Assembly (NCBI GenBank): GCA_012184525.1
Contig: WOFQ01000031.1
Location: 1-64,000, forward strand
Reading direction: 5' to 3'
From: Xenoacremonium recifei
Lineage: Eukaryota > Ascomycota > Sordariomycetes > Hypocreales > Nectriaceae
Length of the DNA: 64,000 nt
Shown here: positions 33,210-45,650 of the stretch, piece after piece
Layout: every line of letters starts with the position of its first letter
Position numbering within the stretch: position 1 is the first letter of the stretch
The notes under the pieces: model-generated
What the model was told of the DNA's origin: nothing
Seen by the model: the letters and a program-made list of their open reading frames with translations, nothing else
Databases searched by the model: none
Program-made: the position numbers and the translations under genes

Positions 33210-33993
33210 GGACTGACGGAGTGACGGTCCGACTCTAACTGCCCATGTACCACGACAAAGACTTTCTTGGTGTTGTTTAACCCACCTTATTTTTACATGT
33301 TTCTTATGTATGACTGATTGTATGGATGGCATAGGGGGCACTGGGAAGGGCGCGCTGTATCAATCAAAACGGGCAGAGATCCCGCAAGCAAGAAACTGGA
33401 ATAGACATCTCGACACAGGAAAGCAATAGATTCCACTACAGTTTTTTTTGTAATTTTTTTGATGTGTTCTGAATCGTCATTGACAGGGGATTCCTGATGG
33501 CCGAGGCATGTAACCGTGGGATGCCGTAATCTGATAAGGAGTGCTCTGAAAGCGGTAGCCTGGCCAAGTGCGTCATCAGGTCGTGGCGGGCGATCATGGG
33601 GATAGAGGAGTACTTGGCACGCGAGTCTATATGATTTTTAACCACTCGAAGGTTGAATTTGAGATGGTCTGAAAACGTCAAGCATTTGAAGGCTTGCTTC
33701 TGTATGTCTAAGAATTTTTTGCAAGACCCAGAATCATCTATGAGGCTCAAAGGTCGACCTTCCATCCCGTCCCATTTGTCCCCCGCCATCTGCCAAGCCG
33801 GTCCCTGCGCCACACCTGGCGCCTTAGCCTCGTTTGAACTCTCCAAGGCTGACCTCAAGCTCCCCACTCCGTCATCCATCACCACCAACCTCACCCGCAT
33901 TTCCCAGCTTCGTTGCCTACCACGACATCTCCGGCAAACATTTCACATCCCTACGAGCTGAGATAGATCCTGCCACTCAGGCAGCCTGCCGCC
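33210..33993. other. Intergenic between LETM1 and Snx4 genes
   Basis: Holds the 3' end of the LETM1 gene and the promoter of Snx4. No supported gene. Confidence 0.5.
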
Positions 33994-35420
33994 ATGGAAC
34001 AGGACGACTTCTCCAACGTCTCCTGGAGTGAGCACGTTCATGAGCAAACCGCTCGCATCCCGCCGCCCGCCGAGCAGCCCGGACATACGATGACGGCCGC
34101 TGTCGAGGCTGAGGCGCCGGCGCTGGGCCCGGAGAAGCTGGAGTGCTCGGTCGGGTCGCCGATCAAGGAGAATGACGGGACGAAAGACGCCTTTGTGTCG
34201 TACCTCATTACCACAAACGTATGCCCTCTTCTTGTTCCCTCAACACCACGCGCCGACATCGCGATGCTGATAGCCTGCAGTCCACCTTCCCCTCGTTCCA
34301 AAAAGACGTCACCACCGTCCGCCGCCGCTTCACCGATTTCGTCTTCCTCTTCAAGCAGCTCTCGCGCGACTTCCCCGCCTCGGCCGTGCCGCCGCTCCCG
34401 GACAAGCAGCGCATGGAGTACGTGCGCGGCGACCGCTTCGGCGCCGACTTCACGGCCCGGCGGGCGCACTCGCTGCAGCGCTTCCTGGTGCGTCTGTCGC
34501 TGCATCCGACACTGCGCCGCGCGCCGCTGCTGCATACGTTCCTGGAGAGCCCCGACTGGAACGCCACGATGCGCTCCCGTTCTGCCCGGGGAGGGTCCTC
34601 GGCCTCCGACCCCGGGGGCTCGGCCGGTGTCTTTGACAACTTCGCCGACACCTTCATCAACGCCTTCACCAAGGTGCACCGCCCCGACCGCCGCTTCCTC
34701 GAGGTCCGCGAGAAGAGCGACAAGCTCGACGACGACCTCGGCCACATCGAGAAGGTGCTCGCCCGTGTTGCCCGCCGCGAGGCCGACCTCGAGACCGACC
34801 TGCGCGACCTGGCCGAGCAATTCCAGCGGCTCCTGACTCTCGAACCCGGCGTCGAGCCCGAAGTCCACGCCTTTGCCGCCTCGGTCGAAGACTCAGCCAC
34901 CCGTCTGCGCAGCCTCCGCGACGTCACCGACCAGGACTACCTCGGCTCCCTGCGCGACATGCAAGCCTACTCGGCCGCCCTCAAGAACCTCCTCCGCGCG
35001 CGCGAGCAAAAACAGCTCGACCACGAACAACTCACCGAGTACCTCAACAAATCCACCCTCGAGCGCGACGCCCTGCAATCCGGCCACGGCTCCGGCTCCG
35101 GCGCCGGCGGCTTCCTGCGCGCCAAGATCGAGGACGTGCGCGGCGTCGACCATGAGCAATCCCGCCGCGAACGCGCGCGAAAGCTCGAGCTGCGCGTCGA
35201 GGAGCTGACGCACGAGGTGGAGAGCGCGCGCCGCACGAGCGACATGTTCGACGACGAGGTCGTCAAGGAGGTGGCTGAGTTTGAGCGCATCAAGCGGCTG
35301 GAGATGAAGAGCGAGCTGGGCGCCCTGGCGGATGCGCATGTGGATTTCTACGGGGAGGTGGTGTCGATCTGGGAGCGGTATGTGGCGGAGATGGAGAAGG
35401 AGGGCATAGTAGCAGCGTGA
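33994..35420 (+). CDS. ATG24: Sorting nexin Snx4 / Atg24 (PX-BAR)
   Basis: Binds PI3P on endosomes and returns cargo to the Golgi; also needed for selective autophagy. Two exons, 33994-34218 and 34281-35420, give 454 residues. Residues about 65-185 form the PX domain: the N-terminal beta hairpin ending SYLITTNSTFPSFQKDVTTV, PI3P-contact RRRFTDFVFLFKQL, the Pro-rich loop AVPPLPDK, and RRAHSLQRFLVRLSLHP. From about 225 onward is a BAR-type coiled coil typical of Snx4 (HIEKVLARVARREADLETDL, LRDMQAYSAALKNLL). The last residues (MEKEGIVAA) close the third long helix. Assignment to Snx4 rather than Snx41/42 follows from the single PX-BAR layout and length. Confidence 0.93.
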
Positions 35421-35991
35421 GCGTGAAAGACATCGGAGGGAGGATGAGGGTGCGAGTTAGAAGGAGATGGCGTTTGGGGCGCTGGAGGGTTTGGCGTGCT
35501 TTCTTCTTTGTCTGTTAGGCATCTTGGGCAGAGGCATAATTGTAAAAGACTTGGACGTGAGGGGTGCTTTCGATGCTGTGTAGTGTTTCTTAGATGAGTG
35601 AACGATCCAACCTACATTCGGTTCAAAGAACGTTGCTTTGCGACGTCAATAGCGGCAGTATACTCTACTTCTATCGAAATATCAGGAGGAAACTGTCAAG
35701 AGACTAGGGATTTCGCTTCAAAGTGAGAATGCGAGAACGTGGCGTCTTTGGGAAGACTGGACCACGTACGACGAAACATCTTGATCGAAACAAAAAATGT
35801 CACAATTCAGGATGCTCAATGCCTCACCAAGAGAGAGACGGCGTGAACTGAAGCGAACTGGTGTGGAGGCAGTTGTGGTTGAGGTTAAATTATGCTTAAA
35901 CCGATTCTAATCAAGGATTCGCATTATCGTAAGAATCCAGGTCGTGTTACTTAATATGATAGCCAGCGCCAGCCCTAATGAATACACTACC
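35421..35991. other. Convergent 3' regions, Snx4 / Kex2
   Basis: No supported gene; both neighbours end toward this stretch. Confidence 0.5.
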
Positions 35992-38530
35992 TCACCTAGG
36001 TAGACTAATGCTAGAATGATCATCGTCCTCCTCTTCCTCCTCTTCGCTCCCCTCGGCAAAGGCATCATACAGCTCTCCGCCACGGGTTCCCTTTCTCCCG
36101 CCAGGGCCCTTCTCGCCTCCTGCGAGGCCCTCGGCCTCCTCGTCGTCGATGAGCTCGAACTCGTAATTGTTGCGGGGGTTGTTGCGCAGGCGACGGCGAC
36201 GAGCAACCCAGAAGTAGATGCCGAGGCCGATGCAGAAGGCCCCAATAAGGCCGACGGCGCCGTAGATCCAAATTTGGGCCTTCTTCGAGGCGCCGAAGCT
36301 GGGCAGCCATGAGACCCAAGATGAGGCTGTCGTGGTGACCTCCTGGGCCACATCGGTCGTCGTGGTTTCGGTGTCCTCGGTCGCTGAAGGCTCGGGTTTG
36401 GGCTTAGGTGCCTTAGTAGGGCGATGAGGGTGGTCGCTGGGGAGTGTTTCCACCTGGGTCGGCGCAGGCTTCACATCGGCTGACGTAGCGGTTCCAACGA
36501 CTGCAGCAGTAGTGGTCGCAATGGAATCGTGGTCGGCGTCATCCTCCTCCTGTGGCATGGGCAGGAGACTGGTCTTGCTGGCATCAACAGCTTCACCCCA
36601 GAGCTTGAGGTGGAAGTCGACGAATTTGCCCTTGAAGTTATTCACTTCAGTATCCCGAACAACGACAGTCCATTTTCCAACACCAGACTCGCCCCTATCC
36701 AGATGTCAGCAGTGCTACTAAACAACAGCATGGGTTCGCTTACCAGTGCACCACGCTCATGAAAGTCCAATCGTCGTAACCGCCCTTGTAGTTATCATTC
36801 TTGCGTGTTACGGCAATGTGACTGATGATGCCCTCGGGACTGATCAAGTCCGCGCTTAGGTCACCACGGCGCTCATGCTCCACGTTCATGGTGATGGTCA
36901 CATGCTCCAGACGAGCCAAGTTAGCCTCTGCCATCATGTCCTTCGTGACCTCAAAGCTGGCCGAGACACCAGCCTTGTCCTGGGGAATGTCCTTCTTGAC
37001 GTGGATCCAAGGTGAGAAGTACCAGGCCTGGGGCTTGACCAGCTCCCAATCTTTGGCCTTTTGCACGAGGGCATAAGAGTCTATCTTGCCGTAGCCGAAC
37101 GTGTGACTGAATTGCTTGCCGATGAAGGTCTTCTGCCACTCGGCCTCGCCGTCGTCGATGCGAACAGCCGTGTCCATAACCAGGTACTGCATGTCTCTCC
37201 AGGTCAAGTCAGGGCGGACCTGCATGGCCAGGGCGAAGATGCCAGCAGCGAGGGGCGCCGCGGCCGAGGTGCCACTATGGCCGCTATAGCAACTCGCTTT
37301 TCCAACGTCTGTCGTATGCTAATGTCATGGTAAGCTATGCTTCAACCGCGGAACATCTGGATGACTTACAATAGCATCGCCACTCCCTCCACTATAAGTA
37401 ACAACCAGTTGGGCCGAGCAATGTTCCGAGTAATAGGGGTGCTGCCCTTTACGGTCAACTGCGCCTACTGTAATGCTGTAAATGGAGTTGGTATAGCCGT
37501 CGAAGTTGCAGTTATCGCCATTCGTAGCTCCGTTTCCACTAGCAAAGACGTAGATGGAACCCAACCCATTGCGTCCCTTTTGAATGGCCTGCAACATGGC
37601 CCGCCTGATGAGAACATCAGGCGCCTCCATGGACCTACCATCATCGGGGGGGCCCCAGGAGCAGGAGTAGATTTGGTTGTCCTGGTATTTGTAGATCATG
37701 GCTTCTGCTTCATCAGCATCGCTGATAGGCTTACTCAGAATCCGGATTCCTGCGATCTTCGAATCGTAGGCCACGCCTACACCACAGGCGTCATTGCGAG
37801 CTGCTGAAACCTCGCCAGCGCACCTAGTGCCGTGTCTATCGTCTGCGAGTTTGGGCTTGGGCTCCGGGTCGTTGTCGTTAAAATCCCAGGATCCAGCCGC
37901 AAAGTAGTTGGGCTTGAGATCGTCGCTCGTCATGTCGAGGCCATCGTCGACGATAGCAACGGTCGCGTTCTTGCCGGTAATGCCCTCTAGCCACAGTCCC
38001 GTCACGTTGACGTCTTGGCCGATCTGGACCGGGTTGAAGAGGTGCCACTGCTCGTCAAAGATGGGGTCGGAAATGCTGAGCTGCATCTTGACAGCAGCGC
38101 GCTCCTGCACAGCCCATTCCTTTGGTGTATCGTCGTCGTCGTTCCGTTGGGCCAAGGCCGGGCCGTACTGAGGCGCCCGGGGCGGGATGATTCGCTTCTC
38201 CAGACGTTTGCGGAGCTTCTGTTTCGTGGACATGAGGACGCTATCCAACGCGTCGTTGCCACCAATGGCTCGTTTCCGCCTCCGACGCTCCTTCAGCTCT
38301 GTCTTTACCACATCGTGCTCGGTCTTGGGGGCGCGGAAGACGTGGTGGTCGATCAGCTCGCTAAGCTGACCTTCGTGGGTCATGCCCAGGAGACCAGCAA
38401 TCTGGTCGGGCTGCGTGTCGGGGTCGAGGTGAAGGACATAGTAATCGTTATTGTCGTAATCTCGAGCAATACGCGAGCCGTGCGCTAGGGCGGTCAAGCC
38501 GGCGAGGCTCAGGAGAGAAGCGAACTTCAT
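35992..38530 (-). CDS. KEX2: Kexin, dibasic proprotein convertase
   Basis: Golgi serine protease that cuts secreted precursors after Lys-Arg/Arg-Arg. Three exons: 38530-37370, 37318-36744 and 36694-35992, giving 812 residues. Signal peptide about 1-18, then a propeptide with basic sites ending KR at 112-113. The subtilisin-type domain has D195 (AIVDDGLDM), H233 (DDRHGTRCAGE), the oxyanion residue in FASGNG, and S405 (GHSGTSAAAPLAAG). The P domain follows (WYFSPWIHVKKDIP, HVTITMNVEHERRGDLSADL, WGESGVGKWTVVVRD). Then a Ser/Thr/Pro linker, one membrane segment (WIYGAVGLIGAFCIGLGIYF) and an acidic cytosolic tail that ends EEEEEEDDDHSSI-like. All key residues are present. Probable substrates include secreted proteins in this window with dibasic sites. 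Confidence 0.97.
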
Positions 38531-39532
38531 GGTGGCGGGAGGACGAGGGCACGAGAGCCGCCCTCAGCAGGGGCAAAAGAGCGACGGCGTTGGGAGTCGA
38601 GGCCGGAGAATGGAAGCGCGGGAAAGGACAAGTATCTAATACATCAAGAAGGTTGTGGGATCGCGGCCAGCCGTGCAAACCGATGTAGCAGACAGGAGGG
38701 ATGGCGGGTGGTGATGGTCAGGGAGAAGAAAGGACGCCGCGCCCTGGATGAGTGAAGGTGAAAGTGAAAGTGGATGGATGTCGTGGCCTCGGCGATGTTC
38801 CTGCCAGAAACAGAAAGGAAAGGGGACGGGATGCAGGCCCTGCGCCTTCCAGGTTCCAGCGCCCGAGGCTCCTGCCCTGCGCCACGGGGCGCTACTGCCG
38901 CTAGGGAGACTCGCTAACAGCGGGTGGGTGGCGCCTGGTGCTGCAGACACCAGCCGGGCCGTCGCTCTGTTAAGGGGATACGCCGCGATGTTACGGAGAC
39001 AGGCAAGACACATTTTCCCTTTCCCGTTACTCAACGGAAGGGATTCCTTCCACGTTCCTATGGATACGAAAACCGTTTGAGACGATGGCTGCCTTCCGTG
39101 CGAATATTTCAAGACGTCTTTGTCGAGAAGGGCAGAGCCAAAATACGGCATCACGTGCGCATCATCGCACATCGAGGCGCAGCGGCAGAGGTGAGCGAAG
39201 GCGCCAAAGTTTCCGTCGTTCTAGACAGGCATTTCTGCAGGACTCTAAAGGTACGCACGTACCGTACCTTACAGTGCGGTGTCAATAACGTCGTGAATAG
39301 CCGGCACGGACCTGAAACAGCTCCATGCTCGGATGTTTGCTCACGTCGAGTTAGTGGCGCCGGGACCCTTCAATGATATTAAAGACGCTCAGACATAGGG
39401 GTTTCTGAGCGCCTCTTTGCCTGTAAACCATTGTCACTAGTTGCGAAGCTGAACTCCAGTCGAGGCACTAAACCTCGCCTCCCCCACTCGAGTCTCGAGC
39501 TATTGAGCGCGATGATATCCTTATAAGTATGA
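38531..39532. other. Intergenic upstream of Kex2
   Basis: Contains the Kex2 promoter. Around 39251-39271 the sequence GGTACGCACGTACCGTACC is nearly self-complementary. No supported gene. Confidence 0.5.
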
Positions 39533-39985
39533 TTATAATGCTAATTGCGCTTTGGATAGCTCGTCTACTACCTCCCCGGCAGTTTCATAGACATCAGCCC
39601 AGCATTTCCTGCTTATCCTCACGAGAGCGCCCTCCGCAGCATTAGAGGGTTCCCACTCCGGCCAATTCTTTCTGGATATCTTTTCCAGCACCTCCTTAAG
39701 CTCCAAGTCCACCCAGATATTTTCACCGATGAGCAGCTCAAAAAAGACCATCCCCATTGCAAACATATCATTTTTCTCGCACGGACTGTATGAATCTCGG
39801 GCTTCGATTGGCTGTGCTAACCTTCGATAACGCGTTGAAGGGAAAACTAGACATGAGCTGATCCGCCAAAGTCACATCACCGCAATTCATTTTCTGCTCC
39901 TATAAAAATATTGTGTGTCCCAATGTCACCGCGGATTATGCTGTTCGTATGTATATGGGCTACAGTTGTGGCGAGTTTATACGGT
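39533..39985 (-). pseudogene. Decayed fungal protein-kinase gene (C-lobe only)
   Basis: On the minus strand a kinase C-lobe can be read: LATTVAHIHTNSIIRGDIGT then HNIFIGAENELR (catalytic loop), an in-frame TGA, then CDFGGSAH (DFG motif). A possible 45-base intron ending CACAG at about 39831 leads to ARDSYSPCEKNDMFAMGMVF then FELLIGENIW (helix F) and a CWADVYETAGEVVDEL end. The GDIGTHN variant of the catalytic loop is typical of a fungus-specific kinase family. The N-lobe is not found: upstream frames contain stops. One TGA between catalytic loop and DFG, plus the missing N-lobe, argue for a pseudogene. An unseen small intron removing the TGA cannot be fully excluded. Confidence 0.7.
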
Positions 39986-41675
39986 TTACTTTGACTTAGG
40001 CGTTAGAAGAAACGGTCCTCTGCAGGGACACTCTCCTAACCTTCTCCTAATTCTTTGAAAGACCTGAGGTATCTCATCCAAAAGCAACATCCCCTAATAC
40101 TCCTCTCGGCTCATGGACGAAGCAGAAGCCCGCTCTGATTTGGCCCGTCTCGTATTCGATTCTTCTTTCGCCAAGAAATGAAAGAATGTGTGGATGAACA
40201 CCAATCCTCTCGTAGATCCTCCGTTCAATCACGTGCAATCTTGAGCTTTGTTGTTCGAGAGCTTTTTGACCACGTTGGAATCCGCAACTACAAGAACGTC
40301 GGCAAAGAAGTCTCCAGCAGTCTTGCGAAGCTGGTTAGAGCGAATTGTGGTGGTATCGGGCATAGCTTTACAAACACCATGTACAAACACCGCGACAAGG
40401 GAGGGATGAAAAAAATCCCAGGAGCAAATTAAGTATCATTTTAAATGTTTCCCGTGATTTCACTGTCGTTTTTGATTGGCCATAAACCTACAGGATATCA
40501 TGGCAAGTCAGGTGGGATCTTACCAGAGTACGGAGACACGAAAGGGGAGCGACAGATTCTTTGTATTAATGCTTTTTGTAACCCTCCTAAATCGGAATAT
40601 CTTGTTATAGTAAATTTATGCCATGAGGGTTAGAAATATTCAATCTCAACCTGCATGACGTAGCGATACTTCCGCTCACGCTCAATCTATCAGCACTTTG
40701 AGGTCAAGTACCTCCATGAGTAATTCCACGTTTCTACGTGCCTGTCTATGGGGGAAATGCGCCTCCTGGGTGTAGCGTGGGACGAGTGACATATCTCCTT
40801 GTAGGCCAATCGAGATATGGATCTGTGTACCTTGAGGCCCGTTACCTTATGTGTTTCCCGCCCTTGCCATGGTGTTTGAGGTATAACAATAGGTAACATT
40901 AAGCAATGAAACTTTGCTCAAGCGCACGCCCGCCCAACGACTCTCTTTATTATGGCGCGAAATCCATCAAACAATTCAATAGACCCTCCTCAATCCACAC
41001 ATCTCCGAGTAAGGGCCTCAACCTAAATATCACCGCGTGACTAGCAAGCTATCATGGTCTTTGCCCCGTCTCGAAAACCCCTTTTCTAGCTAAACTAACA
41101 TCAAATGTAGGATCACCCCATTACGGGTTTAGAGCGCCGTGATGCTCACTCGCCAGTCGGAAGGACTTCTTGAAATTCTCTCCCATCCAGGGCCGAGTGT
41201 TCAAGTTTGACGACAAAGGCACTAAGGAGGACAACGTCAAGCTTCTTGCTGAACTTGACGACAAGGGTGCTGGTGGTTAATTACTGAGGGTAGCGGTCCA
41301 TACATGCCCGCGTGCACTCAGAAGGACCCATATTCCGGAGCTCAATTGCGAATAATGGCATTCAATCCAACAATAGCTTTCAATTCATCACAGGTGATCG
41401 GCTATGGAGGGGCTCCAATAGTCCAAAGTACGGAACATAGACAGTTTCTATTGGAAAAATGCAGACCAACTCTTGACGAGATGTGATGAGAAATGAACCA
41501 TGCAAAGAATCAACCCAAGTAGCTTGGATATCATCGATGCTTTCAACATTGTCGAATCTTGTCAGGTGAGATTCATTCAACACTACTCTAACTGTCTCAC
41601 TGCTCGATCCCAGCTGGTACCGGCGCCTCAAGCCAGTGATACCATCCACTCATTCCAGTCGCTACCAGAGTGCCT
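39986..41675. other. Gene-poor stretch with small coding-like relics
   Basis: An 84-codon frame at 40178-40432 has no recognisable motif. At about 41143-41280 a short plus-strand frame reads like the last exon of a lost gene: ...RKDFLKFSPIQ then GRVFKFDDKGTKEDNVKLLA, ending ELDDKGAGG and a stop. Its charged, regular composition differs from the noisy surroundings. I cannot identify the parent gene. The rest is AT-rich with no structure I can name. Confidence 0.4.
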
Positions 41676-44600
41676 CTAAGTAAAGGTCACGATTACATAT
41701 CCGGCAGCATTGCTTGACGCAGACTGCTGAAGTGTGAGCGAGACCGAGCCATCAACAAAGCTGGAGCCGCCGCCACCACCTCCGCCGATGATACCGCTGT
41801 TAGGGTCGTCATAGTCCCAGTAGAGTGATGCACCGCTGCCACCGCCGTAATAGCCTCCTCCTCCACCGGCTGAACCACCACCGCTACCGGCCAGCTCGGC
41901 TAAGGGGCTATCAGCAAGGACACCAGAACCGCCTGTGGTGCCACTTCCAGCATTACCGTCCACGGCGTTGGTATAGCTTCCACTGTAAGAACCGCCGGCG
42001 CCCGCGAAGGTATCCCCTCCGCCGTGCCCTCCGCCGGCCGTTGATTCATAGTTGGTAGGGTCGTCCGCAGGGCCGATATAAAAGGTCGTCCCGTCATACC
42101 CAGCATCACCCGAACCGGTATCAGAGGTATATGACTTCGAATCAGTCGCTCCATTGGTAGTGTCAAATTGGCTGACCGCCGTGCCTTCTCCTCCTCCGCC
42201 TCCGGAGACAACGAGCAGGGTATCGCCGAGGTACAGGGCCGATGCGCCACCGCCGCCGCCAGATCCAATATTTCCAGTACCTCCACTGCCGTAGTTGCTG
42301 CCGCCACCATTGGTTATCCCATCTGCGAGTCCGGTGGCTCCCATGCCGCCGGCAATGCCCTGAACCTGGTCCCCAGGGGTGACGGCGATGGAACCAGCGA
42401 TGTATGCTCCCGCACCTCCAGCGCGATTCCTGACAGTGTCACCTCCAGCGCCTCCCACGACAACAAATTCCATTGTCGTGGCACAGTCGGGGACAGTCCA
42501 GGTCCAGTCGGCCCCGTCCGTTGCCGATGCGGTCAGCGATTCAACGGTAGAAACAGTGCAGACTGATGTGGTAGTGACGGGTGGATATGTCATAACGGTC
42601 GTCGTGCAGGGATGTGTGCAGTCAGAGGCCGGAGGGATAGTCGTAGCAGGGCAAGACGAATCTTCAGTGCAAGTTCCTTCGACTGTTGTCACTGTATCTG
42701 GCGGTATAGTAGTAAGGAGCTCAGGGGGGTATGTGACGACAGTCGTCGTGCAGGGGTGTGTGCAGTCGGAAGCCGGGGGAATAGTTGTAGCAGGACAAGA
42801 AGAATCTTCTGTGCAAGTTCCTTCGACCGTTGTCACTGTGTCTGGCGGAGTGGTAGTGAGGGGCTGAGGAGGGTATGTGACAACAGTCGTCGTGCAGGGG
42901 TGCGTGCAGTCTGAGGCTGGAGGGATAGTCGTGGCAGGGCAGGCAGATACTTCTGTACACGTCCCTTCAACCGTTGTCACTGTATCTGGGGGTATAGACG
43001 AAGAGGTATCAGGGGGATACGTCACCACAGTCGTTGTGCAAGGATGAACGCATCCCGATGCGGGGGGGATAGTTGTAACCGGGCAAGAAGAGGTTTCTGT
43101 ACAAGTCCCCTCTACCGTTGTAACTGTATCCGGCGGCATAGAAGAAGAGGTGTCAGGAGGATATGTCACCACAGTTGTGGTACAAGGGTGCGTACAGTCA
43201 GAGGCTGGAGGGATTGTTGTAGCAGGGCAGGCAGATGCTTCTGTACATGTCCCTTCAACCGTTGTCACTGTATCTGGGGGCACAGATGAAGAGGCGTCAG
43301 GGGGATATGTCACCACAGTTGTGGTACAGGGGTGCGTGCAGTCGGAAGCCGGAGGGATAGTTGTAGCAGGGCATGAAGAGGCTTCTGTACAAGTCCCCTC
43401 TACCGTTGTAACTGTATCCGGCGGCACAGATGAGGTTCCAGGAGGATATGTCACAACAGTCGTTGTGCAAGGATGAATACAGTCTGAGGCCGGAGGGATA
43501 GTTGTAATAATGCAAGAGGATGCTGTACACGTTCCCTCAATTGTCGTAACTGTATCCGGCGGCACAGACGAGCTCCCAGGTGGATATGTCATCACAGTTG
43601 TAGTACAGGGGTGCGTGCAGTCAGAGCCCGGGGGAATGGTCGTCGCAGAGCAAAAAGATGCTGTACACGTTCCCTCAATTGTCGTAACCGTATCCGGCGG
43701 CACAGACGAACTCCTAAGGGGATATGTCACAACAGTCGTTGTGCAAGGATGAACGCATCCCGATACAGGAGGAATAGTCGTGGCAGGGCAAGAGGATGCT
43801 GTACACGTTCCCTCTACGGTTGTAACTGTATCCGGCGGGACGGATAAAGAGGGCGTAGGAGTGTATGTGATGACAGTAGCTGTGCATGGGTGGGTGCATT
43901 CTGATGCCGGCGGTATAGTGGTTCCAATACAAGATGCAGTGCCAGTACAGACTTCAGTAATAGTTGTAGTAGTATCAGGTGGCACTGACGAGCCCGGCGG
44001 AGGATAAGTAATAACCGTTGCGGTACAGGGGCGGGTGCAGTCAGATGCTGGCGGAATAGTGGTTCCAATGCAAGATGCTGTCCCGGTACAGACTTCAGTA
44101 ATAGTCGTAGTAGTATCAGGCGGCACTGAGCCCGGAGGAGTGTATGTGATGACAGTAGCTGTGCATGGGTGGGTGCAGTCTGATGCCGGAGGCATAGTGG
44201 TTCCAATGCAAGACGTAGTCCCGGTACACTGTTCCGTGATGGTAGTGGTCTTATCAGGGGGAGGATAAGTGACAACTGTTGCCGTGCACGGATGTGTACA
44301 GTCGGCTGCAGGAGTAAAAGTCGTGGGAGCACATGAAACTTTCCCAGCGCAGGTCCCAGTGATAGTTGTAGTAGTATCAGGTGGCACCGATCCCGGCGGA
44401 GTATATGTGATAACCGTAGCCGTGCATGACTTGATACAGCCCGAGTTAGGGGGAATCGTAGTGCCGACACAAGACGTTGTTGCAGTACATTTCTCGGTAA
44501 CAGTTTGAGTGACCGTGTTGGGGGGGAAGGTGACGATGGTAGTTGTGCATGGATGAGTGCAGCCAGCAGCGGGCGGGATCGTTGTTCTCGCACAAGAGGA

Positions 44601-45650
44601 TGTGGCAGGACAAGATCCCTCAACAGTAATGGCCGTATCGGGAGGTGGATATGTGAATACTGTCGTTGTGCAAGGATGAACACAGTTAGATGCCGGTGGG
44701 ATAGTCGTGACTGCACAAGAGGTTGAAGCTGTGCATGTCCCAGTGACAGTAATAGCTGTGTCGCTAGGAGGTGGAGGGTATTCAACCACGGTAGTTGTGC
44801 AGGGATGAACACAGTTAGATGCCGGTGGGATAGTTGTAGGCCTACAAGAGGTTGAAGCCGTGCACTTCTCAGTGATTGTAGTAACTGTGTCACTGGGAGG
44901 TGGAGGATACGTGACCACTGTAGTCGTGCAAGGGTGAACACAGTTGGATGCCGGTGGGATAGTCGTGACTGCACACGAGGTTGAAGCTGTGCACTTCCCA
45001 GTGATAGTAATAGCTGTGTCGCTAGGAGGGGGGTATGTAAGCACAGTAGTTGTGCAGGGATGAACACAGTTAGACGCCGGCGGGATGGTTGTAGGTTTAC
45101 AAGAGGTTGTCGCAGTACAGGACTCCTCAATAGTGATAGTCTTATCAGGGGGAGGAATATATGTAATAGCCGTTGCCGTACAATGGGAATCGCAGTTTGA
45201 TGCCGGAGGTCTGGTGGTGCCAGCGCAAGAGGTTGTCGCGAAACACGTCCTGGTAAGAGTTACAGTCTCCGTGGGAGGCGGATAGGTGACTATCGTCTCT
45301 GTGCAGTGAGGCTCACAGCCTGAGGCTGGAGGAATAGTCGTGGCCGCACATGTAGCACTGGCAGCACAAATGCCCGGGACGGTGACCGTGGAAGTGCCGC
45401 ACGCTTCAGGAGTGTACCTTTGAAGGAAGTATGAGTATCAGCAAGTGTATCACAGGCAAGGAACGTGGCCATCTCACCAAGTTAACGTAGACGTCGTGGT
45501 CGAGGTTGCTCCGTCCTGAATATAGGCGATAGGCTGCACGCCAACCATCATAATACCCGCGAGGGGGCACAGACAGTCAGCTGCAGCACTATTGCCAGCA
45601 AATGCCATGGCGATGGCTAGGCCGTCGCTAAGGATACTGGCAGCCCTCAT
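41676..45650 (-). CDS. Large secreted Cys/Thr/Pro-repeat protein with Gly-rich C-terminal domain
   Basis: Two exons, 45650-45478 and 45417-41676, give 1304 residues. I take the ATG at 45650; a signal peptide follows (MRAASILSDGLAIAMAFAGN, cut near SAAADC). Then come 21 tandem repeats of about 40-48 residues, each with four cysteines in the frame TCT..SCPATTIPPASDC then HPCTTTVVTYPP. They are spaced by DTVTTVEG-like strands and, in later repeats, Ser/Pro linkers. The ~290-residue C-terminal domain starts WTWTVPDCATTMEFVVVGGA and contains many runs of Gly (GGGGGGGSSFVDG). It resembles the glycine-rich domains found in bacterial surface proteins and in ALK/LTK receptors. No GPI signal is seen; the chain ends in a beta-strand-like AAGYVIVTFT. 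Probably a cell-surface or matrix adhesin. Function inferred, not known. Confidence 0.85.
42550..45415 (-). repeat. 21-unit coding repeat array (about 120-145 bp units)
   Basis: The repeats run in frame through the surface-protein gene. Units at the 3' side of the gene (42.55-43.5 kb) are nearly identical (EGTCTEDSSCPATTIPPASD twice), whereas the N-terminal ones differ more, a sign of recent expansion or gene conversion at the C-terminal end of the array. Confidence 0.85.

Noticed and set aside
43814..45130. 438-codon minus-strand frame and other long frames inside the repeat gene
   Set aside because: These are out-of-frame readings of the repeat array; the +0 frame alone gives the cysteine pattern, signal peptide and Gly-rich domain.
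42550..45415. Possible CRISPR array because of regular repeats
   Set aside because: Units are coding, in frame, adjacent without spacers and in a eukaryotic gene.
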